Positions 33,766-45,640 of a DNA stretch of 64,000 bases are shown in pieces. This DNA comes from Akebia trifoliata (Eukaryota; Streptophyta; Magnoliopsida; Ranunculales; Lardizabalaceae): positions 19,909,405 through 19,973,404 of the forward strand of contig CM030714.1 of the NCBI GenBank assembly GCA_017979445.1, read 5' to 3'. Position numbers and translations under genes: made by a program. The first letter of the stretch is position 1; the number at the start of each line of letters is the position of its first letter. The notes beneath the pieces are model-generated. The model made no database searches and had not been told where the DNA came from. It worked only from the letters and a program-made list of their open reading frames with translations.

Positions 33766-34858
33766 TAATTGGCTCAATGCATTTTCTAATTGACTCGGCT
33801 GAGTTTACAAGTTGTCTCCAATATTTGCCGAGTTGTTTCTATCAAGTTTAGGGGATAAGGTCACCTTGAAATCAAGTATAATCTTTGTTTATGTTTTTAG
33901 AACAACTCTGACCAAAGTCTTTAAATTTTTCTTCCAAATTGGCTTCTTTTCTAAATTTAGAGGAAATAATCACCTCTGAACCAATTTGAACTCCAACCGA
34001 CCCCTTTAAAATACTATTCATTCACTTGAAAAAATTAAAAAGAGAAAAAATAAAAATGATATTTAAAATATGTTCAATAAATAAAATAAATAAATAAATA
34101 AAAAAGGTCAAAAATGATATTTATAGAAGAAAGGGGTAAAATGAGTATTTAAAAGACATGAATAATGATTTAGAGCGGCATTGTGGAATGATAAAACTGA
34201 GCTTCCAAAGGTCAGAATTGTAAATTAATCTGGGTTTTCCCCATGTATTTTTATTGTCTATTTAATCCATCTTTGCTTGCTTAGCAAAACAATGAATAGT
34301 AATTTAGATAGGCCCTCTAAAATTTCTCAAGATCTCAATATTTGTAACGTGAACAGTGATCCATTTTTTCAATATATATATATTTTAAATCGTGTTTTGT
34401 AACTATAACAATTAAAACAATAAAAACTCACCTTTAGAAAATAAAAATGGTTTTACCTTTAAAACACATTTTTTATGTTGTAAATGCCTTTTTACATTTT
34501 AAACACATTTTTAGTTCAAAATAAAAAATAATGGCAATAAAAACCTTTTTTTTTATAAATGCTATGGTTAATTTTTATAGCCTAATGGTTGTTTGTAATT
34601 TCATAAACTATTTTTTAAATTTGGGATTTGATGATAATGTCCAATGTTATGGTTTTTAAAACTTTCAAGTTCCTTGTTTTACTTGAAAGATACGTTGATT
34701 GTTACACTATTTTTAGCATCATAAATTGTATAATGTGTGAAAACATGTTATCAGGCATAGATATTTTATAGTATTTTTTTACTAAAAAAACATATTAGAA
34801 ACTTAGAATAAATGTCTAATGTATTATATTTTGTTGTTTGCTAAGTTGTCTAATGTAT

Positions 34859-34901
<43 letters not shown>

Positions 34902-34914
34902 TTTATTTGTGCCT
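33766..34914. other. AT-rich spacer with (TA)n(GA)n microsatellite at 34857-34900
   Basis: No gene seen. The compound microsatellite has about 12 TA units followed by about 10 GA units. Confidence 0.6.
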
Positions 34915-35900
34915 AGGACACACACATTCTCTTTCGTGTTAAAGGATGAAAGTAAAAAAGATAAAGTTGAAAGAGTATTAATATAAAATAAAAAATTGAG
35001 ATTAAAAGGATAAAAGAGAAATATAATAAAGTTAGGGGAGGTGAAGAACAAATGAAATAAAGTGGTCCCAATAAACTATAGTTTGATAGAAGAGATATTA
35101 TTAAAAAATAAGATTAAAGTGATAAGAGATAAAAAAATAAAAAAATAAATAAAGTATTTTAAAAGGGTAAAAGATAATATATATATAATAATAATAATGT
35201 TAGAGGAGGTTAGATTCTCTTTTGGGTTAAGGGATAAAAGTGAAACAAATTGAGTTGGAGGGATGTTATTAAAAAAATTAAAGACAAAATAAAGTGGATT
35301 AAACGGGTAAAAGAGAAAATATAGTAAATTAAAGGAGGTTAAAAATAAAGGAAATAAAGTGGATCCCATGAAATTATAACTTGATGGGAGGTTTAGCTCA
35401 CAAAACTGTTATAAAAAATTTGAGATTAAAGGGGTAAAAGATGAAAAACAATAAAATGAATTAAAAGGGTAAAAGATACAATATAGTAAAGTTAGGGTAC
35501 GTGAAGAATAAATGAAATAAAGTGAGTCCCAGGAAACTATATCTTGATGGAATGGGTATTATTAAAAAATTGAGAATAAAGGGATAAGAGATGAAAAATA
35601 ATAAAGTGTATTAAATGGGAAAAAAAAGAAAATATAGTTAAGCTAGATGAGGGGGCATCCTCTTTCGGGTTAAGGGGGTAAAAGTAAAAAAAAATAGAGT
35701 TGGAAGGGAATTATTAAAAAACATTGAGATTAAAGATGTAAAAGATGCAAAATAATTAAATGAATTAAAGGGTAGAAGAGAAAATATAGTAAAATTAGAA
35801 AATGTGAAGAATAAAAGAAATAAAATGGGTCCCATAACACTATAGCTTGATAGGAGATTTGTGTCTCCCACAACACTGTAGTTGATTGGACGTTTATGTC
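34915..35900 (+). repeat. Purine-rich complex tandem array
   Basis: Roughly four to six diverged copies of a module set: TCTCTTTCGGGTTAAGGG; AAATTGAGATTAAAGGGGTAA; AAATATAGTAAAGTTAGGG; GAAGAATAAATGAAATAAAGTGG then GTCCCA; CTATAGCTTGATGGGAG. Almost no C on the plus strand except in TCCCA and TCTC words. The minus-strand open frames here (60-100 codons, rich in L, F, S, N) are by-products. Confidence 0.82.
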
Positions 35901-35947
35901 ACATGCAACTATTCCAACTCAGTTGTGTTTTATTATCTATATATATA

Positions 35948-36490
35948 GGGAGTTGTTCGGCACAAGTCTTAATATCAGACGTTTTAGCAAACGTCTTGGA
36001 GTCGTTAAATAAGACGCGGATGAACGGTGTAGATGAATTTTACGCTTAAGTTAAACGAAATCAATCGTTTTTACAATGCAATCCTTTATGTTTTACATAT
36101 TTAGTGTTACCTTCCTAATGACTTAAAATCTAAAATAATAGAGATAGAGATTTTTCTCTTCTCCTTCACTGTCTTCCTACTCAACCCTCTTTCCCTTATT
36201 TGCTAAAAATCAACCTCTCTTTCACTCTCTCATTCTCTCTGGCTTTCACTACAACTCCTTCCTCTCGTTTTCGCTACAAAAATTCTCTCTCTCGCTTGCT
36301 GCAACTCGAACTCTCCTCCCTCTCCACTCTCAGTGAAGACATGTACTCTCTCTCTCTCTCTATCCTTCCATCACTCTTTTTATATTAATTTTGGGATCGA
36401 CGATTTGATTTTCAATTTGATGAAGACAAAAATTCAAGAATTATTTAGGGTTTTATTTTTCGATTTGGTTTCCATTTTATTGATAATGAA
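35948..36490 (+). mobile_element. Repeat with captured-looking gene leader, copy 1
   Basis: Starts GGGAGTTGTTCGGCAC and shares ordered blocks with the reverse complement of 47830-48501: CAGACGTTTYAGCAAAC, a TAAGAYGC tract, an ACGGTGYAGAT tract, a TTTAGTGTTACCT tract, long CT-rich stretches with TTGCTGCAACTC, then CCATCACTCTTTTTATATTAATTTTGGGAT-like and TTTGGTTTCCATTTTAT (parts shown). The CT-rich leader then intron-like T-rich sequence looks like a plant 5'UTR, so gene capture by a DNA element is possible. The right end is not defined. Confidence 0.55.
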
Positions 36491-36654
36491 ACAATTTCAC
36501 CAGGTGTTACTAATAATCTAGTCATTATACATTGAAGAAACCCTAATGAACCCTAACTTGTCGCTGGAACGTTGACTTTGAACGAAGACAGGTGTTATTT
36601 TTTTTCAATGAACTGCTAAAATTTTGAAATCATTTATCTTTGAATTAAAAAGGA

Positions 36655-39600
36655 ATACCGAAATCCCAACACAACCTGATAGAACAATCATAGATAATAA
36701 CACTATGAAGTGAACATACACGTGGCGGAATACTATATTAGACAATCTCAATTCAGAGTAGCGAAAGTTAAACAGTCATCAAGTAATTATATCAAAATCA
36801 TAACATCATAACTATCTCCCAAGGGAAATGTTCAGCACCAAACATTTTGGCAAAACATTTTTCAAAATATGGGTTAGAAGTTTTGGAATTGGCTTATTTT
36901 TGGTGAGGATGATCTCTACGGTGAGGAGATCATCATCACCAAAAATCAGCCCATTCCAAAACTTTTAACCCCATCAAAAATGGTTTACAAAAAATGGACG
37001 ATCCACGATTTTTCAACTTGTAAACATGGGGCTAGAAGTTTTGGAATGGGCTGATTTTTGGTGAGGATGATCTCCTCACCGTAGAGATCGTCCTCACCAA
37101 AAATCAGCCCATTCCAAAACTTCTAACCCATGTAGGATAAAAATGGTTGGCTAAAATATTGGCCAAAATGTTTGGTGCTGAACGGGACCCATCTCCCAAA
37201 TATTACCTCTCAAAAAAGTATACATCAAGTTCTGCAAAATGAATTATAATACACTTACTGAACCACTAAGATAATCCTCAAACTGACGGAGGTTGCAGAT
37301 CCTCAATTAACTCTCAACAGGGAACTCTTCGAATAACTCCTCATAGGTAAGGCTCCTAAAAAATTAAACAATCTGAAAAAGGGAAGGATAGGGTGAGTAA
37401 TAGGAGAATGTTACTCAACAAGATGAACATCGTTCTAACAACGAGTCATACATGCACGAGTAATCATCTAAATAGTTAAATAATGTAGATTTTCATTATG
37501 CAACATACGATAAATGTCTAAACATACTAAAAAACAGTTATAAATAACTTCAATCTATCATTTATATTTTTTAAAGTAACATATACATCTTTTCAGTGGA
37601 AAACATCTATCAACATCACGAGATAAATAAAATACATAATAAGAACGCGACGGTGCAGTCGATAAGAGAGTAGAGGAACATGCCGATACAATGGCCTCGA
37701 CATGGTAATTTGATATTCCAAACTTAACCTTCGATGTGGAATCCCATCATTAAAATATGATTTTGTAGTCGATCGGCATACCCCATTTTTGGGATCGTTT
37801 ATGCAGTTCAGACTGACCGTTAGCCAAGAATCCAATATTGAGTTCACCTTACGGTGAGGCCTACCATTTGATGACTGCAGATTATCAATGATCACTAACT
37901 AACCCAAGAGACGAGGCCTCTACACACAACGATTCCCAAAAAAGAAGAAAAAATTTCCAGATCTTATAAGTTGTAGTATGCTTTAAGGCATCTCATACTA
38001 CCAAAGAATATATGACATCTAGTGATGATCCTAGATTGACCCACCTCTTTCGGATATACAACAATGCATCACTCTTTGTAGGTTTTCCACGACTCTTCTC
38101 TAATAAACAAAATAATTTGTTTTATATATAATATATCATTTCTTTTTATCAAAAATACAAACAAGGTATGATAGTGTCCTCTAGTGACATCCATATGTCA
38201 TTTTCATCAATCTATCTATCCATCATGTCTTACATAGTATGTCCATCATGTAGAATAGAGACACTGTCCCAACTATCAGTCGAAAACATACGTTTTCTCT
38301 ATCCATGCATTAATCAATTGATCAATCCATCGTCTAACTTTCTACTTATCTATCAAAGTATTTTTATTTTTTATAATCATTCGAAATCCATAAGATGTAG
38401 AAATACTCAGAAAATGTGATAAAATCATTAGACGTAAAAATTTAAAAAGCTGTCAAAATTTGGCTAAGTATTGAAAAAAAGATTTTTCAAATTTGTCGGA
38501 ATTGAAAACGGATTTCTGTAAATGAAAACCCTCGACAAAATGAGAAAGACCATGTAATTTTTATAACTTAATTAAAAGTAATACTAAAGATATCGCATTT
38601 TGAAAATCGAACGAAAACGTCAAAATTTACGTTTTGTTCTTTAAACCAAAAATTACATTTTGATATGATGAGATTTGGATCTCAAAACCATTTTCAAAAT
38701 TCCCAAATGGGGGGTAAAACCTAAATTTTAATAAAGAACTTAAATTAAATAGATATTTACTTTAAGTTCTTAAATGAAAATTTTCATGTCTGACGGCGGT
38801 GCCGTCAACAATCAGGAGGTTCAAAACATTTTTCTTGTTTTCAAATTTTTTTCGTCGAAAAGTGTTCAAAATCACTAAAAAAAGGTATCGAATTGATCCT
38901 TAAACATTTTACCATTATAATATATTTAAAATACATCCAATGGGACAAAATCTATCGAAAACAATCAAGCAACCATGAATTAATCCATTTAAACATACAT
39001 ATGGTTAATGAAATGATCGATATTTGAAAAAACAATAGCAATCTAAATGATAACATAAAATTTTCTATGAACTTATTGTATAATTAAAATGTTGAAGGAA
39101 AGGCATCTTACCTTGAACTATATTCAACGGTTGAACGGAGTTTAAGATCGCCTCCGGCCAATCACATAAACTTTCTTCCGACGAAAATCATATTTTCTTA
39201 TGTCCATACGTAACCCTTGACGAAGTCTACGATTTTTCTTTTTGCAGCAAGACTCGAATCGTTCTAGTTTGGTGTAAATCTAAGTTGTAAAGGTCAAGAA
39301 AAAATTAGGGCTAATATTTGTTTGGAGAGAAGAATGAGAAAAATTAGATTTTTCTTTAGAATTCAGATATTTATAACTTAAGTGGGACGTAAGCATCATT
39401 TCGGAAGTTATTTTTTCGAAATGTCGATTTGGACAATCTTATACTCTATTTCGGATGATTTTTCGACACAAACCTAATTGTATGATCAGATTCCTCAAAT
39501 TACATCTCTAAATTATCATTTACCTACTTAGTAATTATTTGATGCGAAACTCGAGGATTTAATAACTTTTTTGTTCGAACTCGAATTTGAACGTGCTTAC

Positions 39601-39770
39601 AAGCTAAAATATATTTTTCAACCATTTTGAATCCAATGGCAAAGTCAAATTTCTTTAAAAATTGACATAAAAAAATTTAAATATTTTACCTTAAGTCCCT
39701 CTCTTAGAATTTTCTCCAAATTTCACTATTTTATTTCCTTGAGAAACTAACTTGAATCCGGGGTATTATA
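36655..39770 (-). mobile_element. Putative long LTR (Del/Tekay-like), minus strand
   Basis: Read on the minus strand: start near TATAATACCCCGGATTCAAG (39770), a TATAAATA box near 39370, then a TTCTCATTCTTCTCTCC leader typical of plant LTR transcripts, and near the end a GAGTAACATTCTCCTATTACTCACC tract (about 37388-37415, partly quoted) like the one near the end of long plant gypsy LTRs. No primer site follows, so it is solo or truncated. A MITE is inserted at 36823. The call rests on layout and words, not on a second LTR. Confidence 0.42.
36823..37190. mobile_element. MITE with 9-bp target duplication (Mutator-like)
   Basis: Ends GGGAAATGTTCAGCACCAAA and TTTGGTGCTGAACGGGACCC are inverted copies. 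It is flanked by ATCTCCCAA at 36814-36822 and again at 37191-37199, a perfect 9-bp duplication, which is the length made by Mutator-like transposases. Inside are two nested hairpins built from TTTTGGAATGGGCTGATTTTTGGTG and its complement, so nearly all of the 368 bp can fold. It contains no reading frame, so it would depend on a transposase supplied elsewhere. Confidence 0.88.
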
Positions 39771-39779
39771 GGGATTTCT

Positions 39780-40160
39780 TCCACTTTAATTGTGGAAATA
39801 TTTCTTTGCTTCCGATTTTAGTATATTTCTGATTTCAATATCACTAGATGTTTTTTAAAAATTTTTGGTTTTTGAACTATGTAAGGATTTTTTATGGTTA
39901 TAGATAAATTATATATTTCTAATTTGTAGGGTTTTTATTAGAGATTTTTTTGTGTTTCTAATTTTTAGGGTTAGGATTTTTTATTAAGGATTTTTGTTGT
40001 TTCTAATTTTAGGATTATGGTTTTTTATGGCTACAGATAGTTTATATATTTATAATTTATAGGATTTTTTATTACAAAAATTTTGGTTTCTGATTTTTAG
40101 GGTTAAATACAAATGGTTATTTAGGATATATAGGTTTCTAATTTGAAGGCTTAATTAAGG
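39780..40160 (+). repeat. Degenerate ~60-65-bp tandem repeat
   Basis: Words TTTCTAATTTTTAGGGTT, TTTTTTATTAGAGATTTTTTGT and ATGGTTATAGATA recur about five times with divergence. No gene. Confidence 0.65.
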
Positions 40161-40239
40161 ATAAATTGAGCAATATTTTACACGAGTTCTACGAATAAAA
40201 CAGGAAAAAAAACATTGGTCACTAATATATTTAATTGAC

Positions 40240-40325
40240 ATGTCGGATGGCGTGCCCAATGGCCTACCCAATGGTCGAGAGGATGGCCTGTCCAATGGTC
40301 GAGAGGATGGCCTGTCCAATTGTTT
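40240..40325 (+). repeat. ~25-bp tandem repeat, 3 copies
   Basis: GGATGGCCTGTCCAATGGTC plus GAGA occurs three times in a row; the first copy is slightly diverged. Confidence 0.85.
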
Positions 40326-42138
40326 TCAAGCATTTTTCATGATAGACTTTGAGAACAGCCATCTAAATTGTCACATTTTTTTGTTTTTATAGTTACGGAC
40401 CCTAGAGTAGACTTTTAACAAATAGAGATTTCTCTTGATAGCATGGGTTAAGTTAACCCCTAGATTCAAAATCTCTAACCAATGAAATATTTCGATCAAG
40501 AAATATTACATGAAAATGATTTATTGATCTTGTTAAGTATGAAATATTCAATCCATTGAATTAAACTGGTTGATGTAAGGTGATTGGGACTATGTACCCA
40601 TTTGAGTTTGGGCTGGTTCGACCCAATGGATCTGAATATTCCACTTGCATCATTTCATCCAGTATTTTTAAGCCAATTAGTTCAACTGATCCATATGTTG
40701 ATCCATAAGATCCATTTACCAAATGGGCTAATTGGTTTAACTTGATATTAACCGGTATGTCTCATCAATTAAGTTTACTGGGTTGGACCGGTATTGCGGG
40801 TTGGATTGAAGTAGTGTGGATCGGTCCACCAACTTACCTTTTGGTTGGATTAAATAGAGCAACCTGGGAACACCCACGATAAGTTCGAGTCATGACCTAT
40901 AGGGAGGTTTCTAGACTCTAGGTTCACTACGTGCAACGCAATTTTATCTGGCCACCCTTGCCCAAGTACACTTATATACCTCTCAAGCATACTCAATCAG
41001 ATGGTACGTGGTGATTTGGTTTGATATACTGTATAGGTGATAATCTAAAACTTCAACTCACTTCTCTGAAGTCAAAATCAGCCAGTTTAATCCCTAAATC
41101 AGAGGTGGCGCGCGATGCTTGAGCAAAGGCACTCTTAAATCACCTCTTTTCTAGAATAAACGTAGTCTATCCTCTTAGTATCGTAGTACCTCGGAGCAGG
41201 ATCTCGCTTAGGCATTGGTTTTGACCAAGAAGTGCAATTGATATACTTGGATCATCTTTGATATGCCTATGGGTACGAGTCAAGAGTTATAGCTTTCATA
41301 AATGGTTTGGCAACCCACAAGGGGACTGACCACGTACTAGTACTACGTTGGCAAACGGGACATGTGACTGTGCAGTTTACAATAGGTCAAAGGCTCAGGT
41401 CACTCCAGCCTGGGTGCATCGATATACCTTTCAGAGTCACCTGATCAGACGGTATTGATGCCTCAGTTTAATATATCCTAAGGTACATGATTGGAGTTGT
41501 GGTTTTCATGAATGACGTCGCATCTCTGAAGAGACCGTGCCACGCACTAGTGCCACATTGGCTATATGGGACATACAAGCGTGCAAAACAGTAAACATGC
41601 ATGTGGTGTGTACAAAACAGGGTGGGGTGTGCCCGGGACCTTTTTCAAACAAATGGGCCCATGGGTCCTATTAAACCATATAAGCAAAGGTATACATTGA
41701 TCAAGAAAGATTAAAACATATCCATATGGTTCAATTCAAAATTAAAACATGCACATCTCCTGCATACATAAATCATGGTAAATCAATAAATGAATATAGC
41801 ATATGATAATTGATCAGATCCAATCACTCCAATAGGCACAACTTTTTTTAATATTTTTTACGGTCCAATCAAGGGTTACTTATGGGTGACCCCAAAATAA
41901 ATCGAGATTCCAATAGATGTTACATTGATGATAAAATGATAATTGTTGAGATGAGGAGCGATGAACCCTTTTTATTTATTTTTTTAATTAGAAAAAAAAC
42001 TAGAAACACATCCCAAAAGAAAATCAAAGAGAAAGATCCTATTGCCAAATGAGCTTGTTCTCACAAAATAAATCAGGAACATTAACTGTGCTAACATTAG
42101 ATAAATTCAGATTTTCTGTGAATTAGAAAAATACAATC

Positions 42139-42700
42139 AGAACTTGCATCGATAATATCTAAGGCTCTTGATAAAGAAATCGAGAAAATTCAGGTTCTAA
42201 ATTAATCTACTCGATAGGATCTACGTTTTATTAAAAGGTGCCCAGACCTAATTCTGACTAGAATGTTCTGTAACAATGTTTTAACATTGCTATCCCAACC
42301 TTCTTTCAACAACAATTCCAGATTTATAGATTAATCCGAACTTGCATCGATGATATCCAAGGTTCCCAATAATGAAATTGAGTGAATTCAGGTTCTAAAT
42401 TAACCTATTCGATGAGATCTACATTTTATTAATAGGTGCCCAGACTTAATTCTTATTAGAATGTTCTGTAAAAATGTTTTAACATTGCTGTCCCAACCTT
42501 CATTCAACAACAATTCAGGATTTACAGATTAATCCGAACTTACATCGATGATATCCAAGGCTCCCGATAACGAAATTGAGTGAATTTAGGTTCTAAATTA
42601 ATCTACTCGATGAGATCTACGTTTTATTAATAGGTGCCCAAACTTAATTCTCACTAGAATGTTTTATAAAAATATTTTAACATTACTATCCCAACCTTCA
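42139..42700 (-). repeat. 198-bp tandem repeat, ~2.8 copies
   Basis: The word AATTCAGGTTCTAAATTAA occurs at 42187, 42385 and (as AATTTAGG) 42583, exactly 198 bp apart each time; flanking words (GGTGCCCAGACTTAATTCT, TAACATTGCTATCCCAACCTT) keep the same spacing. The third copy is cut short at its right end. Confidence 0.9.
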
Positions 42701-42936
42701 TCATTCTATTCTTTTCATATGTCAATTTGAATCTTTCATTATTTAGGGGTCATAAAAAAGTGACCCTTAATTGGATAAAAAAATATATATAATATCCAAA
42801 ATCATCCACAATCAAGTCACAAAAATAAATAAATAAATAAATAAATAAAATAAATCGAATTAAATAATATAAAAAAACTAGGTCATCCTGGCAATGCTCC
42901 CATACTTGGAGTTTTTCAAGTCTGATCCTCAATAAT

Positions 42937-42953
42937 TCCCAGCGGAGTCGCCA
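42937..42953 (-). other. Primer-binding site of element D
   Basis: Minus strand TGGCGACTCCGCTGGGA, one base from the LTR end. The best-preserved copy of this site in the window. Confidence 0.75.
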
Positions 42954-42954
42954 T

Positions 42955-44405
42955 TGAAAGCACCCTCGATCCGCGGCGTGCACGGATCAGCTTTTGACCT
43001 TTGAGGTTTGGGAGTCGCCACCTAATTATTACGGTCTAGGAACCGAACACTTACTCTGAAAGGTAAATAACACTAATCTACGAACAAAAAATACGGGTCC
43101 GGGGATCACATTACGAGGTTGGAAGGTGTAAGGCACCAACCCCTCCTAGCCAACACCGGTCTCTACTAATTTTCAAATAAATTACACTGCTAAAAGACCT
43201 AAATAATAATAAAAAAATAAAAATAGTCACCTTTTTTTAATACAACGGTTTTGTTCCCTCAGATCTGATAGAACAGCTCCTTGTACAGTGCTCCTCGCTT
43301 CGTTCTGTCACTAGATTCGCTTCAGACCTCCAAGGCGAAGTACCTCCTTCTTAGATCTGAATTTTTCTGATTTGTTTATGAATTTCTAGGTGTTTTTGAA
43401 GGACTTCTAGGTATTTTTTGAGTTAAAGTTGAGGTATGGGTGTTAGGTAAGGAGTTAGGGCTTCAAAATTAGGGTTTATGAGAGACTAGGAAAGTTTTTT
43501 GACCAACTTTTCTTAGGGTTTATTTTTTGATACGAAATTAGGGTGTAGAGACCCTTATTTATAGATTTTTTAGGTACTTTTTAAATAGAATTAGTGTTTA
43601 ATTAGAATTGTAGAGTTAGTGTTTAATTAGAATTATTTTAAATAGAGTTATAGTTTAATTAGAATTGTTTTAAATAGAGTTATATTTTAATTAGAATTCT
43701 ATTAGGGTTTTGACTTTTAGTCTCACTTGATTGACTTTAAGATTTTGACTTGAGTCTTACTTGATTGACTTTAATTAGAATTTCACTTTATATTAATTAA
43801 TATTTTAATTATTAATTTCAGAATTTTTAATTATTAAAATTGTAAAATTTTCGTTTTACCCTCGGAGAGGATTTTTTGCGTTTTAAGTTGTTTTTCAATG
43901 TTCCAGGATGTTTTAGAATCGATTTTTCGTAAGGAATTCAACGGGATTATTGATTTGTATCATTTATGAAATTTTTTGTATGAAATGGTCGTGAACTTTA
44001 TGAGGGGTATTTTGATAATTTTGTCAAATTTTGTGAAAATTGGCGAAATTATTTATTTGATTTCGATTTGTTGTTTTATGTGTTTGAAAGGATTTTTCTA
44101 AGTGTAATGTGGGCTCTAGGGATGTTTTGATGTTAAGGGTAATTTGGTAATTTGATAATTTTTTAGTGATTTTTACCATGAAGCTTCTTTTTGTTTGTGA
44201 GATGATAATTTTTATGTTTTTGGAGTTATATTTTCCTAGCGTAGCGTGGTTTCTACAGTTTTGTTAGTTCGAGATACTTTATCTGAATTTCTGAAACATA
44301 TCTAGTAACGAATAAAGCCTTGGAATAATCATCCATCATTGGGAACCGTTGCAATCGGGTTGACGAGTTGATTAATCAGGCAAGTGCAAAAATGGGGTGT
44401 CTACA
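42955..44405 (-). mobile_element. Family-1 5' LTR (D), minus strand
   Basis: Plus-strand ends TGAAAGCACCCTCGATCC and GGGGTGTCTACA. Shortest of the five family-1 LTRs because its internal minisatellite has only about two copies (near 43710-43775). Its outer end abuts an HD-ZIP IV pseudogene. The stem-loop near 43115-43147 keeps most pairs, with one mismatch in the first eight. Confidence 0.9.
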
Positions 44406-44455
44406 GTGACCCTAAGCAAGCCCCTCCTAAGATTACTCTCCGGGCCTACTGAGGG

Positions 44456-45245
44456 AATAAACCATTGATCATCGAACTTGCAGTTGCAGCAATGAAAGAG
44501 CTTATAAGAATGGCCCAACTAGGTGAATCGTTGTGGGTGCATAACCTTGATCATGCTTATGAGATCTTAAGTGAAGATGAGTACATGCAAACATTCCCGA
44601 GGGGAATAGGGCCAAAACCATTTGGATTGAAGTAAGAAGCTTCTCTAGAACTGCCATTGTTATCATGAATCACATTAATCTTGTTGAGATCCTCATGGAT
44701 GTGAATCAATGGTCGAATATATTTTCTAAACATTATTTTAAGAGCTCGATATTGAGATGTCGAAGAAGGCCATCAGGTTGTTTAATCCAAGAAATGCCAA
44801 TTGGTTACTCCAAGGTCATATGGGTCGAACATGTAGAAGTGGATGACAAAGCAGTTCATAGTATATATAGAACACTAGTTAACTCTGACCTTGGATTTGG
44901 AGCAAAACGATGGGTTGCTTCTTTAGATCGACAGTGCGAACGCCTTGCAAGTGTTACAGCTAGTAACATACCGGCCAGAGATATTGATGTGATAATGAAT
45001 CAAGAAGGACGAAAGAGTATGTTGATATTGTAAGAGAATAGCATCGATGCAACAGGCTCTTTCGTAGTTTATGCTCCTATTGATATTGTTGCAATGAATG
45101 TGATTCTAAATGGGGGCGACTCAGACTATGTAGCCCTCCTACCTTTAGATCTTGGTTGATTCAATTCCAATAACAAAACTCTCTCTTGGATTTGTGGTAA
45201 CTGTTAACAACCTTATTGCTTGCACAGTTGAAAGGATCACAGGCC
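44456..45245 (+). pseudogene. HD-ZIP class IV (START-domain) gene, deleted pseudogene
   Basis: Matches the START and C-terminal parts of class IV HD-ZIP proteins (ANL2/HDG/PDF2 type), epidermal transcription factors. Pieces in order: KPLIIELAVAAM with KELIRMAQLGESLWV (44456 on), [20 protein letters not shown] (44668 on), [20 protein letters not shown] through [18 protein letters not shown] to NQEGRKSML (about 44755-45020), [15 protein letters not shown] with [10 protein letters not shown] (about 45055-45150), then [14 protein letters not shown] and [12 protein letters not shown] (to 45245). Between pieces, sequence that living proteins have is missing (three internal deletions). A serine codon is TAA near 44631 and one base is lost near 44655. 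Homeodomain and zipper are absent; the start is cut by LTR D. No introns are seen, so a processed copy is possible. Confidence 0.88.
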
Positions 45246-45259
45246 TCATTACGAGGGAC

Positions 45260-45628
45260 AATGCATGAATTGAGAAGGTTAACTTATGGTAGAAATAGAA
45301 TAAGATCAACGAAAAAAAAAATCAAAAGAATTAAAAAAATCCTTTCGAGTTGCATTCAACTCTGATTTGTTAAAACACGACCAAAATTATCCAATTTCAA
45401 AACTTGTCAAATTTTCATCAAATCTGAAATCTTACATGAGCTCCGCGCTATCGAGATCAAGAAATTAATAAGGCAAAACTCTGTTAAACCCCGTGCTTGA
45501 GACGTCATTTTTCACAAAATTCATCAATTCAATCAGTAATCTAAAGTCGTGTTTTTACAAAGTTTTTCTAACCCGTACAAATAGGGGTTTAGTCTGTTCT
45601 TTGCAATTCTTTGCACGCAATTCCTGTA
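45260..45628 (+). mobile_element. 3' internal remnant of a family-2 element
   Basis: Non-coding sequence between the HD-ZIP IV pseudogene and a purine tract plus LTR. The AGTTGCATTCAACTCTG palindrome-like word near 45350 and the TTTGCAATTCTTTGCACGC tract near 45600 have no clear function. The rest of the element is missing. Confidence 0.5.
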
Positions 45629-45640
45629 CAGAAGGGCAGC
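45629..45640 (+). other. Polypurine-tract-like site before LTR G
   Basis: cagaagggcagc directly before TGTAGACACC. It marks the LTR at 45641 as a 3' LTR. Confidence 0.65.

Larger units (their letters stand above)
40560..42954 (-). mobile_element. 5' internal part of minus-strand family-1 element D
   Basis: Continuous with the 5' LTR at 42955-44405 through a primer site. Its left part (40850-41700) is the reverse complement of 11600-12450 in element A-C. No gag or pol motif was found before the similarity fades near 40500, and no 3' LTR lies further left, so this is a truncated copy. It lacks the 1.3 kb A-rich tract and instead has a 198-bp tandem repeat. Confidence 0.8.

Noticed and set aside
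37593..38419. Open frames of 83-100 codons
   Set aside because: No recognisable motif; inside the putative long LTR.
44665..45033. 122-codon open frame as a real small gene
   Set aside because: It is the middle of the HD-ZIP IV pseudogene; it starts inside the START domain and joins segments not adjacent in living proteins.
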